This document shows positions 36,421 to 50,028 of a DNA stretch of 64,000 bases, piece by piece. Origin of the DNA: Arachnopeziza araneosa. Taxonomy: Eukaryota; Ascomycota; Leotiomycetes; Helotiales; Arachnopezizaceae. Below the pieces are notes generated by a model, which made no database searches, had not been told where the DNA came from, and saw only the letters and a program-made list of their open reading frames with translations. The first letter of the stretch is position 1. Every line of letters begins with the position of its first letter. The stretch spans positions 1 through 64,000 of the forward strand of contig QYAI01000056.1 in the NCBI GenBank assembly GCA_003988855.1, given 5' to 3'. Both the position numbers and the translations under genes were made by a program.

Positions 36421-37722
36421 TTAGAAGGGCATCATTGCCGCGTCAATCATTCTATCCAAGTCGCTCTTGCTCTCGCCATCATCCGACATATACATCTCGT
36501 CTGCGGTTGGTGGAGTATTCTTCACGGTGAATGGATCAACATAACCCCAGATCATCATTTGCATGAGATGGTCCCTCAAACGGAGTTGTCTTCTGACAGA
36601 CTCCTTGATCACCAACTCGTCAGGCCGCAAAAGATGCGCGGTACCTCGTCCCCAGCCCTCTAGATGACCAATAGCAAACTCGGTTGGCGGAATGTCCCAA
36701 AGGCCAACACCTGGAAACGCAGGGCCAGCCATAAGATCATATCGGATAGCCATCTTGATTATCTCCATACCAGATATCTTTCTCTTCAACAACTTGTGCA
36801 AAATTGTCAAACTCTTCTGGCCCAGCATCATTTCCTTCAATCCTTCGAACCCAGGGCCATCGATCGGGTCGTTGAATCGCATGTCGAGTTTGATGAAGAA
36901 CATCTGCATATTAAAGAAGTCCTTTGCCTTGAAGAAGCCAGTGGAAATGAAATGCTTTCGACCCTTATTCGTTCCAATATCCATCAACACCCACATCTTC
37001 TTCAGTGTGAAAGGCATGTCTTTAGGCATTCTGTGACCCTGTCTAGCCATCAGTGCCAAGATATCCTTCACGATCTTCTCTCGATAGAGGATTTGTTGTA
37101 ACCACTTCAATCCAGGGACAAGGCGAGCCGTACCAACATTTGGATCAGCCGCTGGGTCAGGGATACAAATGCCCCCATAGAGCTCAGGGTGGAACGCAAA
37201 GTAAGACTCGATAGCCTGTGTTTTCGCACACAATTTCATAGTATGCGCCATATGAGCATTGATCATGACATGGAAGTCCTTCGAGATAGCATAGAGTGAG
37301 ATCAAATCCGTAGGTTTCATATACGCCGCAATCTCGGTTGCCAACTCCGGGTATGATGAAAGCTCAGCAAACAAGTCGATCTCATTCCTTGGGACTATGA
37401 TATATTCTCTGATGGCTGTCTTGGCTCTTCCTGCTACCTCTTTGAGTTCATTCACAGACGCAGCCACAGCTTCTGGGGTAGGTTGGATACCAAAAGCAGC
37501 AAGAGTTTCGTTGGTCATCTGCATTCGTATGTTCTCTGCTTCTGCAACTTCTTTGGTAATCTCTTCGAGCCCTGCAGCGGTGATGTTCTTGTGGCCTGCG
37601 ACAATAGCTTTGATGACTTGAGCACTCCAGGTAGACTGCATAGTATTATCAGGCTGGATTGTGTTCATGTGGGATGTCACTGCTCCATTATTGTTGTTCC
37701 CGTTCATGGAAGCGTGCATCAT
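36421..37722 (-). CDS. Conserved-looking protein with F-box-like segment
   Basis: One exon. The open frame extends upstream to a TGA near 37910. The first in-frame ATG is at 37722 (MMHASMNGNNNN), giving about 433 residues. The 48 codons before it also read like protein (VKTSSVAEDGIFGPLDN), so a start in an upstream exon is possible. Residues 120-165 resemble an F-box: YPELATEIAAYMKPTDLISL, then YAISKDFHVMINAH. If so it would bind Skp1 in an SCF ubiquitin ligase, but the match is weak. The C-terminal half is helical, Met/Lys/Phe-rich (FFKAKDFFNMQMFFIKLDM) and ends in an acidic stretch. I do not recognise the C-terminal family. The frame is intact. Confidence 0.7.
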   Translation of the reverse strand: MMHASMNGNNNNGAVTSHMNTIQPDNTMQSTWSAQVIKAIVAGHKNITAAGLEEITKEVAEAENIRMQMTNETLAAFGIQPTPEAVAASVNELKEVAGRAKTAIREYIIVPRNEIDLFAELSSYPELATEIAAYMKPTDLISLYAISKDFHVMINAHMAHTMKLCAKTQAIESYFAFHPELYGGICIPDPAADPNVGTARLVPGLKWLQQILYREKIVKDILALMARQGHRMPKDMPFTLKKMWVLMDIGTNKGRKHFISTGFFKAKDFFNMQMFFIKLDMRFNDPIDGPGFEGLKEMMLGQKSLTILHKLLKRKISGMEIIKMAIRYDLMAGPAFPGVGLWDIPPTEFAIGHLEGWGRGTAHLLRPDELVIKESVRRQLRLRDHLMQMMIWGYVDPFTVKNTPPTADEMYMSDDGESKSDLDRMIDAAMMPF

Positions 37723-39185
37723 CTTTTGTTGAAGATCCACCCAGTTGATACTGACTGGAGTGGAAGTGAAAGCATTCAAACTTCCGCGAAGACCCACGTT
37801 GTCTAACGGCCCAAATATGCCATCTTCAGCAACTGATGAGGTCTTAACAAATGGTGATCGAAGCAAGAACGAAAGTTGTTGTGATGATTGATTCTTTCAG
37901 TGGCTGCTAGAGGTGCAGGTTGTCGCAGCGATGTTATAAACAAGAACAGAGCCTCGTCTTGAGAAAACAACAGCCTCTCTTTCTCGCTTAATTACGTTTG
38001 CCTGAACTTCAAATATTTTTATTGGGAGGGGGGATCACTTTTGAAAGGTGATAGCTGCTTAGATCATAGAAGGAGTATAGTACAAGGATAAGTTGTTAAC
38101 CCAAGAAGAGCAGCTGTAATATTACAAAACCTCATCTTGAATTCCATTGCTAATTTCTAAATTCCTATGCCACTACCATAAATCAATGAAATGGAAATTA
38201 GATTCTTCTTCATCTATTCCACCCCTAAAAAGGCCTCCACCATAATCACAGGTAGCAAACTCTAGGCACTCCTGTCACTTAATCTTCCAACTTGACGTGT
38301 AAGATCCAACCTTGAAAGAATACCGATCCTCGGATCAACTCTCAAAATAAATAATTCAACAAGTCTATTCCATAAAATCAAAGCCGATAAAGTCCTTGCG
38401 GGTATCGAATTCTAGCATCTACATCTAGAGCTCGTTTCAAATTCAATATTGGCATTAGACCTAGAAAGTGCTTCTCGTGAAAAGATGCAGCAAGTGTATC
38501 CCGGATGCTAGAATAACCCACGACCTTTCTTTCCGATAGTTGATGATGATATCCCAAGCGCAGTCTGAGAGGTGGAAATCTTATTCTTGGTGAACTGCCT
38601 CGATGACTAGATATTATCTCTATAGACCTCGACAGACATCATTGATGGGAGAGTACGTGATTGGAATATAAACCTCAGATCATGTTTAATAAACTACTGC
38701 TCATGTTTAAAATCTGATATCGTCACTACTTCTCTGCACCTCTTTATTCGAAACTCAAGCAAAAGAAAGAATAGGGATTATTGAATCTTCGAATCACAGA
38801 AAGCAAGTATGGATAATTGTTGTTGCGGGCTTAATAGTGCATTGCCACTATTTACTTATCGTGATTGATCTATAAAATAATTAATCCAGCCCTTTTTCCA
38901 TCATCTGTTTTCTGTCCATCCAATCCTTCCTATCCCAATATTCTGGTTCATGAACCATGAATATGTAAAGCAGCCGAGCTAGGCCAAGCCAAGTCAAGCT
39001 AATAAAACAGCAACCTCTATCATACATATGTAGAAGAGAAGCATAATATCGTTTAGCCGTTCATTTCATTTCATATTCAAGACCGATGATCAACTCCCTT
39101 ATTATTCATGCCAAGTCACCTCATGAAATCAATTTATCCAAGATATACACATATCTTTCTTCAGATGAAAAATTTGAGGAAAAGA
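37723..39185. other. Intergenic about 1.4 kb
   Basis: The right part (39000-39185) is the 3' flank of XRN1. The left part is the upstream region of the F-box-like gene and may contain its 5' exon. Otherwise AT-leaning with no recognisable gene. Confidence 0.5.
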
Positions 39186-42100
39186 TTATGTCTCTTGGAC
39201 TTGTGCCTGTGCCTGGTGGGGACCACCACGTCCTCTATACGCACCACGACCACGACCCCTACCTCGAGGACCCCCACGACCACGGGTTGCGTCGAGGCTT
39301 GCTGGAGGTGGGACAGCATTGTAAGGAATAGAGGGAAATTGAGTAGAGCCTCCACGTCCACCGCGGAATCCCCCATTACCATTCATATCTCCTCGAAAGC
39401 CGTTTCCGTTCGATTGCTGAGGACCATTACGAAGCGCGAAAGTGGTGTGAATGGCTGGAGATGCATTCAAATCACCGCGGGATCCTCCACGTCCACGTCC
39501 TCTACTTGTACCATCGCCTCTAGGAAACCCGGCAACTGCACCTCGGAAAGAGCCTCTCATGGGTGGAGGAGGGCCGGCATCTCGGTACTGATCTCTAACT
39601 CCTACTCCACGTGGAGACCCATAACCACCATTTAGAGAAAGGGGAGTGGTACTTGGCGTAGGACGTTTGAGGTCGGCTGCCTTGGAACCGGCGATGACTT
39701 GCTTGTTTGACAGATTAAGGACGGACGCAATGGGGACGGTAGAACCACGGAATGGACTACATCTTTCTCCGAGACTGGTGCCGGACATGAATGTGACATC
39801 GAATATGACATCCAATAGAACCGTCTGTGGGGTTCGAGAAATGCCCACAACAGTACCACGGGTAGCGATAGGAACTCGTCCCGAGTCCTGAACATAAACG
39901 ACACGATCACCAAGAGTAAATTTTTGGTTTCCGAGACGTTGTTCAGCATCCGAAGGCTTTATAAGAGCATTACGAGGGACACCCTTGAGCTTCTTGAATT
40001 CAGCACCTGGGCTGTTAGCTGACGCATCATCGGCTGCTCGCTCAACAGCCATGACAGCATCTGAGTCAAGCTGCTCAGCGTCCAAGGGTACCTTCTCGAA
40101 ATTCTTGGCTTCAATTGATTTCAGCCAGGCAACCATCTCTTTAATCTTAGCTCCAGCTACGTCGGCAGGATAGAAATCGGTATCTTGATATTCATTGCCT
40201 TGGGGGTTCTTTTGAATACCCACAAAAAACTCAGGGAATTTGGTCATATAAGTTGCAATAAGCTGAATAGCTTTATCGCTAAACTCCCAGCCTCTCTCAG
40301 ATTTTTGGGAATACCCCAAAACCTTCAGCTTTTTAGCTTCAAACTTGAGATTCAATCCCAAATTCAGACGAGGAAGTCCCAGAGCTGCGACGGAAAACGA
40401 TGAGGTAATCTTACTGAGAACAAGACCGTTAAGATGTAACGATTTTGCAACAGCAAATGCAGGAGTATAGCGAGTTCTGTGTTGGTTGTTGGCAATAACT
40501 GCATGGCCGAACTCTGCCTCTTTTCCTTTGGCAACCGACAACCAAATCTCGGTACGATCATCTTTATGGCCAGTGACCTGGAGTGGTCTACCATAATTAA
40601 ATTCTCCTAAAAAGAAAGCTCTTGTTCCGGGTGGAAATTCATCTTCAACCGGAACGGCAGCTTTCTCCAGGAAGCGAGGATCTTCGCTTAGAACTTCGTC
40701 AACAATTACTTGAGAGGCATAATCGATTTCTTGTCCGGGAATAATTGCGTATTCTTTGATAGTTGCGCCATCATCAGTTTTCTTCAGGCCCTTCAACATC
40801 TCAACATGAGTGATTGACTCGACAGGACCAATGATAATACCAAGACGCTTGCTGTAGTTATCTTCAATTCTCAATGCCTTTTTGCGGAAGTCATCGATTT
40901 CTCGAGGGCCGTGAGGTTGCTGGATAGCATGTGGAGAGTCGTCACCTGGAGGCAAGTAGTCAAAAAGCTCATCTGAAATTCTGACTACCTTTGCCTCCTG
41001 TAAGAATGGATATCCAACAAAGACCCGCTGCCCAAGCTTCATGCTAGCTGTCTTGACGTTTGTGCGAAGTTCAGTATCTTGAATTGTGATGACCATGCTC
41101 TCATTTCGACTGTCTTGTTGAAAGACATTGACACCATGGAAGCCTAAGGTTGCGTTATATGGAAGCGTTGCTAAACTTGGGAAACCTGCAAGTGCAGCAT
41201 GTCCAAGCTTGACACCTTCCATAAGCCCAACGTGGTATTCGAGTCCTTCAATAGTTGGGAGATCGAAGATGTTCTGAACGCAATGACAATGAGCCAGATC
41301 CGGAAATATGCCGACCAAAGAAGAAGGATATATCTCGTCAACGTTGGGGTCATAGACGAATTTCAAAGATGCACCGAATTCGTTTCTCATCTTCTCCACT
41401 TCACTCAGTAGCTCATTCTTGGGTGCCATGGCTGCCAATAAGCGCTTTTCGTCAATGAAAGGAATCTTGACTACAGCTTCCCATTCCATCTTCTTGCCAT
41501 TCATATCAAGGTCAAAATCTCGTGGGTAGAAGTCGATGATTGGAGAATTGGGGTTTGTCATGAGATCATGGTAGACTACCGGTACGATCTTCTTACTCCT
41601 ATCAGGAAGGACGCCCATTAGTTGTTCGTATGGATGGAACGGCTGTCCAAGTTTGAAATTGACATCGGCCTTCAATCCTTTGACGACATCTATAGCATTT
41701 AATTAGCAACTTTAGAACTGAAGATTAAATTTCAACGTACCAGATATCATGGGAGAATAATGATATTGATAGTACCACGGCCACGAGACAACGCCCCTAT
41801 AATAGTAATAGAGAACCCATTGCAGACCCTGCACATAGTTTTCACACAGCTTTGTGAGTTCCGTTTCATTTTTGCGGTCCCACTCAAACTTCCCTTCGTA
41901 ATATTTATCTTTCCACTCTTGGAATTTGATTTCATATTGTCGGTCCATCTCAGCCTGAGCCTCTGCTCTTGAAAGATCAATCGTCTTAGCATTGTCGTAC
42001 TGCTTGACAACACGCAGGATGGCTAGTTGAGATTCTTCATCTTCATCCTGGTCTTCATCATCGGCTTCTGGTTTGACTGGGAAGGTTAATTGCATATGGC

Positions 42101-43427
42101 GGTTGCCTTCCTCATCCTCTACAGTCTTCCACTCCAAATGGAGACTCTCAGCAAGTTCTTGCACAAATTTCCTGTCCGCGGCAGGTAATGTAGCAGGAAG
42201 ATCCAATGGCTGGTTAGGACGTTTGGTAACATATGTCTTGACTTGTGTCCAGACTTCTCGTTGAGGCGTAGTCATCGTCACCTTTCCTTTTGTCTTTCCT
42301 TTGACCATGACATCCTCTTTAGCCATCTGTTTAGATTTGAACCAATTCTGATCTGAATTTTCGGACTCGAAGAAACGATACTCGACATGTGACAACTCAT
42401 CCAATAATATGGCCAACCTATCCATCTTGATAACGCCTGATTCGTTGATATAACCTCCAGATTTTGGTAAAATGGTCTTGTACACCTTGAACATCAGCGC
42501 TAACGCTCCTTCGTTGATATGCAGATTCGGAAGATTAGGCAAGAAATCGTTTCCAACGAAGAATGCCATAAGAATGAAATCATCAATGACTCGTTCTAGA
42601 TCATATCCAAATGCCAGAGCTCCAGGCTCCTTTAGTTCTTGAAACTCCAGCTCCAAGTATTCTCGAACGATGCAAAGATGCATCAGATAGAAATTTTGAT
42701 GCTCCAGTTCTTTCGACTTGGCCTTGCTCTGACGACCAAACGTAACCTCCTCTCGTAAAAGACAGAAATGAGGGTCATGGCTCAATAATCCTAACATGAT
42801 CAAGTCGGCATCAAGTCCGTAAAGACAATGTCGTACATTAGGGTCGTATTCTGGTTGAGCCTTTGCTAATCGAATATACTCCATGATTTTGTGTTCACCT
42901 TCTCCTGGTACCTCGTGCCCTGAAAGAACAATCTCAACTCCCTGCCAGTCCTTGTCCTCGGAAACCTTTTTGCTGATAAAATACTTCAATTGAAGAGTTA
43001 ACTTGTGCATGAACTCGGTGCCTGGTGTGATCGCATTGCTATCAAAAGCCTCCTCTTTTGGCATCTCCTTTCCCTCCTTAATAGCCTTTTCTCTAGCGAC
43101 TTCAACATCTAAAGCAGTTCGAAATCTGCGAGCTCTCTGTTGATTCATCTTTGCTCGAGGCGCAACCCCATCAATTGCCATAAAAAACAATTGCTTAGGT
43201 TTGATTTTTCCATAAAGGTGTTCAATGTAATTGAAAATTGCAATAAACATCTGCTCCTCTGTCATTCGGAAGGTTGCGTCGTCAGAGTCCTTGTGTGTAC
43301 AGTTATGAATGATACCATTCATATCGAGATATAAGTTATCGAATTCAGGAATTCGATTCTCCGCGATCAGCTGTGAGATCGCTGGATATCTCTCGCTCAT
43401 CCATCGAAAGAACTTAGGGACACCCAT
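39186..43427 (-). CDS. XRN1: 5'-3' exoribonuclease 1 (Xrn1/Kem1)
   Basis: Two exons, 41741-43427 and 39186-41689, joined in phase across a 51-base intron (SPMIS-GAT...DVVKGL); about 1396 residues. Xrn1 degrades decapped mRNA in the cytoplasm from the 5' end. The N-terminal nuclease domain is complete: MGVPKFFRWMSERYP, DMNGIIHNCTH, APRAKMNQQRARRFRTA, GEGEHKIMEYIR and YGLDADLIMLGL carry the acidic metal-binding residues. FFVGNDFLPNLP follows. The middle (PAZ-like, KOW and SH3-like regions) continues to about residue 1250 (LGDRVVYVQDSGRVPIATRG). The C-terminus is an Arg/Gly-rich tail with many RGRG repeats, as in other filamentous fungi, and may bind RNA or decapping partners. It is divergent from the HAT2-type gene. 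Confidence 0.96.
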
Positions 43428-43941
43428 GATGGATATTTGCGCAGTGGGCGCAGGCGGTGTTTATAAGTGTAAATTTGTGTGCAAAGGTGATTGTGGATGG
43501 AAGCTGCTTGCTATTACCACAAGAGCTATTGTTTTGGCGCAAAAAGGCCGCAGCAGCTTTTGGATCGCCTGGTTGTTCGTATGATAAAGGAATGGTCGCT
43601 TCTCAACTGCCTCTTCTTCCTGTCCTTTCCGGCGTTGTAGGTAACCGTTCTGATTTGTTCTGTCGTGGGGTCGAAGAGTCAAGCGGCGACTCGAGGCTGA
43701 GCTTTCGGTGGCGGGCAGCGGCAGAAGTTCGGCATACTCGTAAGTGCTGATCTACAGTAGTCTCTAACTTACAGGAGCTAGCTCAATTTCGTCGCGAACC
43801 GACATCTGCGGCGCGTCTCCAAGCAGATGGATTTAAGACAAGATTTCTCTGAATGCTGAATAGCTTCCTGCACCCTCACGCCGTGCGCATTCGTTGAATA
43901 TTCCTCTTCACTCTCTGTACCCAGGATATCAGGCTGCAAAC
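43428..43941. promoter_or_regulatory. Divergent promoter, XRN1 and HAT2-type gene
   Basis: A 514-base spacer between two start codons. It must hold both promoters. ORFs inside it on both strands look like chance. No clear element recognised. Confidence 0.55.
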
Positions 43942-45593
43942 ATGGCAGACATCGGAGATGTTGATATGGATGGTAAGTTCGGCCTCGCTTTTCGAGGTGT
44001 GCGAAATGTTTCCCAGTCATTTCGCAGAAAGCGATCACTGACATAAGCGTCTTAAAAGCGAATCGAGAGGTGCCTACGGAGGAAGAAGAAATGGAGCAGA
44101 AGATTATCAACGAAGGTACTGCCTCACAATCCTGCTCCTCTCATATGATGAGTAGCTAAAGATGATGAAGAATACAAAACATGGAAGAAGAACAGCCCTT
44201 TCCTCTATGATATGATTCTTAGGTTATTACCCAGAGCATTCGACTCATGAATATACCTAACGTCTGCTAGCACTGCCCTTGAATGGCCTACTTTAACTAC
44301 TCAGTGGTTCCCCGACAAGAAAGAGTGCGTTTCTCCCATTAACTGCTTTTTGCGCCGTGTTTCTCATTCTATTAGGCAACCTGGAAAGAACTTCACAACT
44401 CACCGACTTCTCATTGGAACACATACTTCTAATGGCGCACAAAACTACCTCCAGATCGCAAACGTCGAGATCCCCAAGAACATCACCCCAAATCCTCACG
44501 ATTATGATGAGGCAAGAGGAGAAATCGGCGGTTATGGCAATTCAAATGGGGAGCAAGCAGCAATCAAGATGAATATTGAGCAAAAAATTGATCACCCAGG
44601 AGAAGTTAACAAGGCGCGTTATCAACCACAGAATCCCAATATCATAGCTACTATGTGTAATGATGGAAAGATTCTTATCTTTGATCGAACGAAACACAGC
44701 AGCATTCCCAAAGGAGTAGTCAACCCCCAGGCATCATTGGTAGGACACAAAGATGAAGGATTTGCACTGAGCTGGAGTCCACTAGAGCAAGGAAGATTGG
44801 CAACTGGCAGCAACGATTGTACTGTTCGGTTATGGTATGAATACTCCCTGCAGTAAGAATCAAATTAACAAATCATAGGGATCTTAAAACTATTAAAGCA
44901 AGTCACACCACTATCAGAACCAGCGACGTTTACACACACCACTCCGCAGTTGTGAACGACGTTCAATACCACCCAATCCACCGTTCCCTGATCGGATCTG
45001 TCTCCGATGATCTAACGCTCCAGATCCTCGATGTTCGCCAACCCGATAAAGACCGCTCCGCTGTCCAGAATGACCAAGCACACACTGATGCTGTCAACGC
45101 ATTAGCCTTTAACCAAGCCTCCGAATTCATTCTTGCCACCGCAAGTCAAGACAAAACGATTGGAATCTGGGATTTGAGGAACCTATCAAACAAGATGCAT
45201 AGCTTGGAAGGCCATCTCGACTCCGTTACTTCGCTATCTTGGCATCCTACTGAGACGGCTATCCTTGGAAGTGGTTCGTATGATAGGAGGATTATCTTCT
45301 GGGATCTGAGCAGGATTGGTGAGGAGCAACTACCTGATGACCAAGAGGATGGACCACCTGAGCTGTAAGTCTTTTACTATCTTATCCCCACCAATCTTGT
45401 TAATACTAACGACATCAGACTCTTCATGCATGGCGGCCATACCAACCACCTCTCTGACTTCAGTTGGAATCCAAACGAGCCATGGGTCGTCTGCAGCGCA
45501 GCAGAGGATAACCTCATTCAGATCTGGAAGGTAGCTGAGGCGATCGTAGGGAAAGATATTGATGATGTGAGAGTAGATGAGTTGGAGCGTTGA
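43942..45593 (+). CDS. HAT2: RbAp48/Hat2-type histone-binding WD40 protein
   Basis: Seven exons: 43942-43972, 44059-44115, 44162-44222, 44271-44324, 44376-44834, 44879-45364 and 45419-45593; all phases agree, about 440 residues. Proteins of this class bind histone H4 and serve the type B histone acetyltransferase and other chromatin complexes. The N-terminal helix is [20 protein letters not shown] followed by [15 protein letters not shown], diagnostic of the family. Seven WD repeats follow: [13 protein letters not shown]...[33 protein letters not shown]...[22 protein letters not shown]...[21 protein letters not shown]...NLIQIWKV. The acidic loop [15 protein letters not shown] is the usual H4-binding feature. 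HAT2 versus MSI1 cannot be separated by sight. Confidence 0.93.
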
Positions 45594-45951
45594 AACGGGT
45601 GAGAACAGTGCAAGAGTAAGCAGAAGAAACGTAGTTCATGGAACGAGAAGGAAGATACCACGCAGTGTCGTCAAAATATTGAAGGAGGAATGACTGCTGG
45701 AGTTACGAGTTTATGCATGGCTGTCATTGTAATTGATAGGCGTTTTCAACGGAGGGCAAACAGATGGGAAATGAGAAAAAATATTTGAAAACTCCGGAAG
45801 CAACTCTTCTATTTTGTATGCTACGGAGGTGGAACATGCCTAGCAATAAGCTTACTTTCAATGCTTTCGAAACTCAACCCATGGATGCTAAGCAATTATT
45901 TCATAAACAAATCTCCTCTACTTCTATAAACTAATTGATCGACCGGTCACC
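45594..45951. other. Convergent 3' flanks
   Basis: Spacer between the ends of the HAT2-type gene and ADE6. No ORF or other structure seen. Confidence 0.5.
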
Positions 45952-48900
45952 TCACCCAACCCACCTCCTTGCACTCCTAAACATCCTAACCCAGGGTCCA
46001 AACTCACCCCACTGCTCTGCTTTCTCTTTAGGAATATAACTTCCCACATCCACCATAATCGTCCTCTCGGGATGGGGCATCATAGCCAGGACTCTCCCAT
46101 CTTTACTCCTGACGGCTGCAATTCCCTCTGGACTCCCATTCGCGTTAAACGGATAGCGATTAGTTACACTGCCTCTGTTATCGGTATACTTAATTGGAAT
46201 CAACCCATCACTTTCTAGTTCTTCTAGATCCTGATGAGTTTTAAATGAGGCTCGACCTTCGCCGTGGGATACAGCAATGGGAAGGGAGGACCCGTGCATC
46301 CCGTGCAAGAAGACAGAGGGGTTGCGAGTGTTATCTTGGATTTTCACCATAGATACACGGGCTTCGAATTGTTGGCTCTGGTTTTCAAGGAAGAGGGGCC
46401 AGTGCTGCGTTCCTGGGATGAGCTCGGCAATGCGGGTTAGCATTTGACAGCCGTTACAGACGCCTAGTGCGAAGGTGTCTGGTCGAGTGAAGAATTTCTC
46501 GAATTCAGGACGAGCATTTTCTGTGTGCATGAGGATGGATTTTGCCCAGCCTTGACCAGCACCGAGAACATCGCCATAGGAGAATCCACCACAACAGGCG
46601 ATGCCAACGAAGTCGGATAGTGTGCGGCCGGAGATTATATCAGTCATGTGCACGTCGATGGGATCAAAGCCCGCGGCTTTAAAGGCGAATGCCATCTCCG
46701 CATGGCCGTTTACTCCTTGCTCTCGGAGGATGGCGACACGAGGGGGTTTGACGAAGACGGAGGCAATGGATGAGGCGAGGGGGAGGATGGTATCTTTAGG
46801 GTCGAAGGTGAGACGATAATGTAGACCTGGGTCAGTGTCATCGAGGATATTTTCGAATTCTTGATCGGTGCAGGAGATGTTGTCACGGATTCGTTGCATG
46901 TTGTAAGAGGTAGTGGACCAAAGTTGTTGCAATTCTGAGCGATGCATTTGCAGGATGGGTTTTTGACCATAATGGATGGACAGCCTTTGCTTTGAAGCTA
47001 CAGAGACACGGCCAATCTTTCTGATGAGTCTGGGTGGTGGGCCGCAGGTTGCGAAACAGCGTATGAAATTGATTTCATCGAACTTGCGGACTTGAAAGAT
47101 GGCACCAAGCTCTTCATTGAAAAGGGATGAGAGGACGTCACTAAGTGATGCCGACTTTGTGAAACTGTCAATCATGACCTCTACTCCGCAGCGGCCAGCG
47201 AACATCATTTCAGCGATAGTTGTAAGCATTCCACCGTCTGAAATGTCGTGATAGGCGAGGACCACGCCTGATTCGTGGAGTTGAGTAATAGCATCGAAAT
47301 AATCGACAATGAGATCAGAATCTCGAACATCTGGACATTGATCTCCTAGTTGGCCAAATGCTTGAGCAAGTGCCGAACCACCAAGTGTTTGGTGACCTTG
47401 AGCAAGATCAACATACATTAGTAATGTCTCTCCAACGTCCTCTAGTCTTCTAAGGGCAGGTGTCCAAGTGCTGCGGACATTGGCAACAGGCGCAAATGCA
47501 GAGATGACAACTGTCATAGGAGCTGTGACGCTTTTGGCTTCTCCAGATTTTTGATCTTTCCAGGATGCCTTCATTGACGTGGAGTCTTTGCCAACAGGAA
47601 TGCTTACACCAAGTTGGGGACATAGCTCCATACCAATTGCATGAACGGCTTCATACAATGCTGCACCTTCTCCTGGATGATTAACTGCTGCCATCCAATT
47701 CGCAGATAATCTCACTCGTGGCAAATCCCCTAGGATATGTGCTGCTGCAAGATTGAGTAAACTCTCCGCTACTGCCATCTTTGACGAGGCTGCTGGTGAA
47801 ATGAGAGCCAGTGTAGGTTTCTCTCCCATGGCAAACGCCTCGCCAGTTTTGATCTTGTCGCCGATATTCAGCGAAGTAATTGTAACTGCCACATCTGAGA
47901 CGGGTGTTTGCCAAGGTCCAACCATTTGATCGCGGACTGTCATTCCACCGACAGTTCGGTCTCCGATGGTAATTAGGAATGATTTAGAGCCAACAGCTGG
48001 AAGCCTGAACACTCTCTCAATGGCTTTGCGGAGCAAGTCATGTTCAGGGATTTGAGGATATGCTTCTGCTAGTGCTTTTGATGGATCAAAGGAATGAAGC
48101 TTAGGTTTTCGAGATTTGACAATACGATCAAGTTTGCGATCCTTGGGAAATAGAGTTGACATGGGAACGTCAATAGGTCGTGGATACTCTGTTGAATTTC
48201 GATCCGTCACAATGAGTCTTGCAACACCATCTGAGTCCTTGGCCAGTACCGTTCCAACGTCTGAGAAACCACAGCGCTCTCGATCTATGCAAAGTTAAAG
48301 CAAGTCATGAAAGCGGGGTGTTAACTTACTGGCAATGCTAACAAATCTATTAAGACCATCTCTGTTCACAATCATAACATATCTTTCCTGTGCTTCGCAG
48401 CACCATATTTGGAGAGGGCTCATGGATTTGTCGGCATTTTCGACTTGCCTCAATTCAAACTGTCCGCCATATCCAGCATCTTTTACAAGCTCCGGAAGAG
48501 CATTCGAGAGACCTCCAGCTCCAACGTCATGGATGAACGCAATTGGGTTGGCATCTCCAAGAGCGACACAAGCATTAATAACCATCTGTGCTCGACGTTC
48601 CATTTCCGGGTTACCTCTCTGAACACTATCAAAATCTAACTCGACTGAACCCTCTCCTGATGCGTTACTTGAAGCAGCACCACCGCCTAGTCCAATGAGC
48701 ATTGCTGGTCCTCCTAAAACAATAACATGCGCCCCATCTTGTACATCTCGTCCATCCTTGAGGGCGTGTTGCGGTCGGACTGTACCAACACCACCTGCAA
48801 TCATGATTGGCTTGTGGTAACCGCGGATATCATGGCCATCGGATCCAACATCTGTATTCGCAAGTAACGTGCGAAAGCACCCTGATAGGCAAGGTCGTCC

Positions 48901-50028
48901 AAACTCGTTATTGAATCTTGCAGATCCAATTGGAGCTTCCAACATGATATCTAAACTGCTTGCATAATGCGCCGGCTTGCCAATATCAATCTCCCAAGGC
49001 TCTTTGTGATCAGGAATCAGTAGATCAGAGACCCAGAACCCGCAAAGACCAGCTTTAGGGGTTGAACCTCGTCCCACAGCACCCTCATCCCTAATTTCAC
49101 CTCCCGATCCTGTTGCTGCTCCTGGGAATGGAGATATTGCAGTCGGATGGTTGTGAGTTTCAACCTTTGCAAGAAAATGAACTTTCTCCTTGGTTTGCTT
49201 CCAGCTTCCAGTCGAGTAATCAGGGGCCCAGAAACTTGCTACCTCTCCCTCAAGCACAGCTGCGTTGTCACTATAGGCCGAAACGGTGAAATTTGGGTTC
49301 TGCTGATGAGTATTCCGAATCATATCAAAGAGGCTCTTGCCCATCCCAATGCCATCAATTGTCCAGTTAGCATTAAACTGCTTATGCCGACAGTGCTCAG
49401 AATTGACTTGTGCGAACATGAATAACTCAATATCGTATGGAGATCTTCCCAGCTGTTTGTAAGCTTGAACAAGATATTCCATCTCAAGTTGGTCGAGTGC
49501 TAATCCTCGGTTACTATTGTATGCTTTAAGGACATCAATAGGCGACTCGTTGGCTAGATCGATGACTTCAAGGGGAAAGGGCGCCCCTTCAACAAACATG
49601 GTTTCGAGATCGGGCTCTGAGCTACTGATATTCTCCGTCATCCGATCGTACAATAGATCTTCAAAAGAGGTGGGTGAACTTTCAACACATTCAAGAATAA
49701 TGACGCGGCCTCTTTCGATTCTCTGAGTCTTGACGCCGCAAACATTGGCAATACTCGTTGCCTTTGAACTCCATGGTGAAATATTCCTGGGTGTGATGAA
49801 ATATATGAAACTTCCAGGCTTGCGTTCGTGGAAAGAGGCATCAGGAAGTGGAAGAAGCTGTCGGACAGTGGCTTCAGCATCATTGTTCAGCTGCTTTAAG
49901 TGACAATAATGAATCCAATAACCACGAATGTCATTGACTTTGGCACCTAGCTTGTTTATTCGCTCTATGAGCTTCTTTGCTTCTGACGGCGTAAAGCATG
50001 AGTCCCCAGGTGATATCAGATAGTTCAT
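45952..50028 (-). CDS. ADE6: FGAM synthase (phosphoribosylformylglycinamidine synthase)
   Basis: Exons 48330-50028 and 45952-48284, joined in phase over a 45-base intron (NRFVSIA to NRERCGF); about 1343 residues. The enzyme performs the fourth step of de novo purine synthesis, converting FGAR to FGAM with glutamine and ATP. The large single-chain form is present. The N-terminal PurS-like part is followed by the linker and FGAM synthase halves (FAQVNSEHCRHKQFNANW, VETHNHPTAISPFPGAATG, GGVGTVRP, KDSTSMKASW, AYHDISDGGMLTT). The C-terminal class-I glutamine amidotransferase domain has CCGGFSYGDVLGAGQGWA, the catalytic Cys in GVCNGCQM, and HPERTIM. The start (MNYLISPGD) matches the family. It is divergent from the PQ-loop gene. 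Confidence 0.96.

Noticed and set aside
39086..39635. Plus-strand frames over the XRN1 tail
   Set aside because: Antisense of the Arg/Gly repeats; low-complexity Thr/Ser product.
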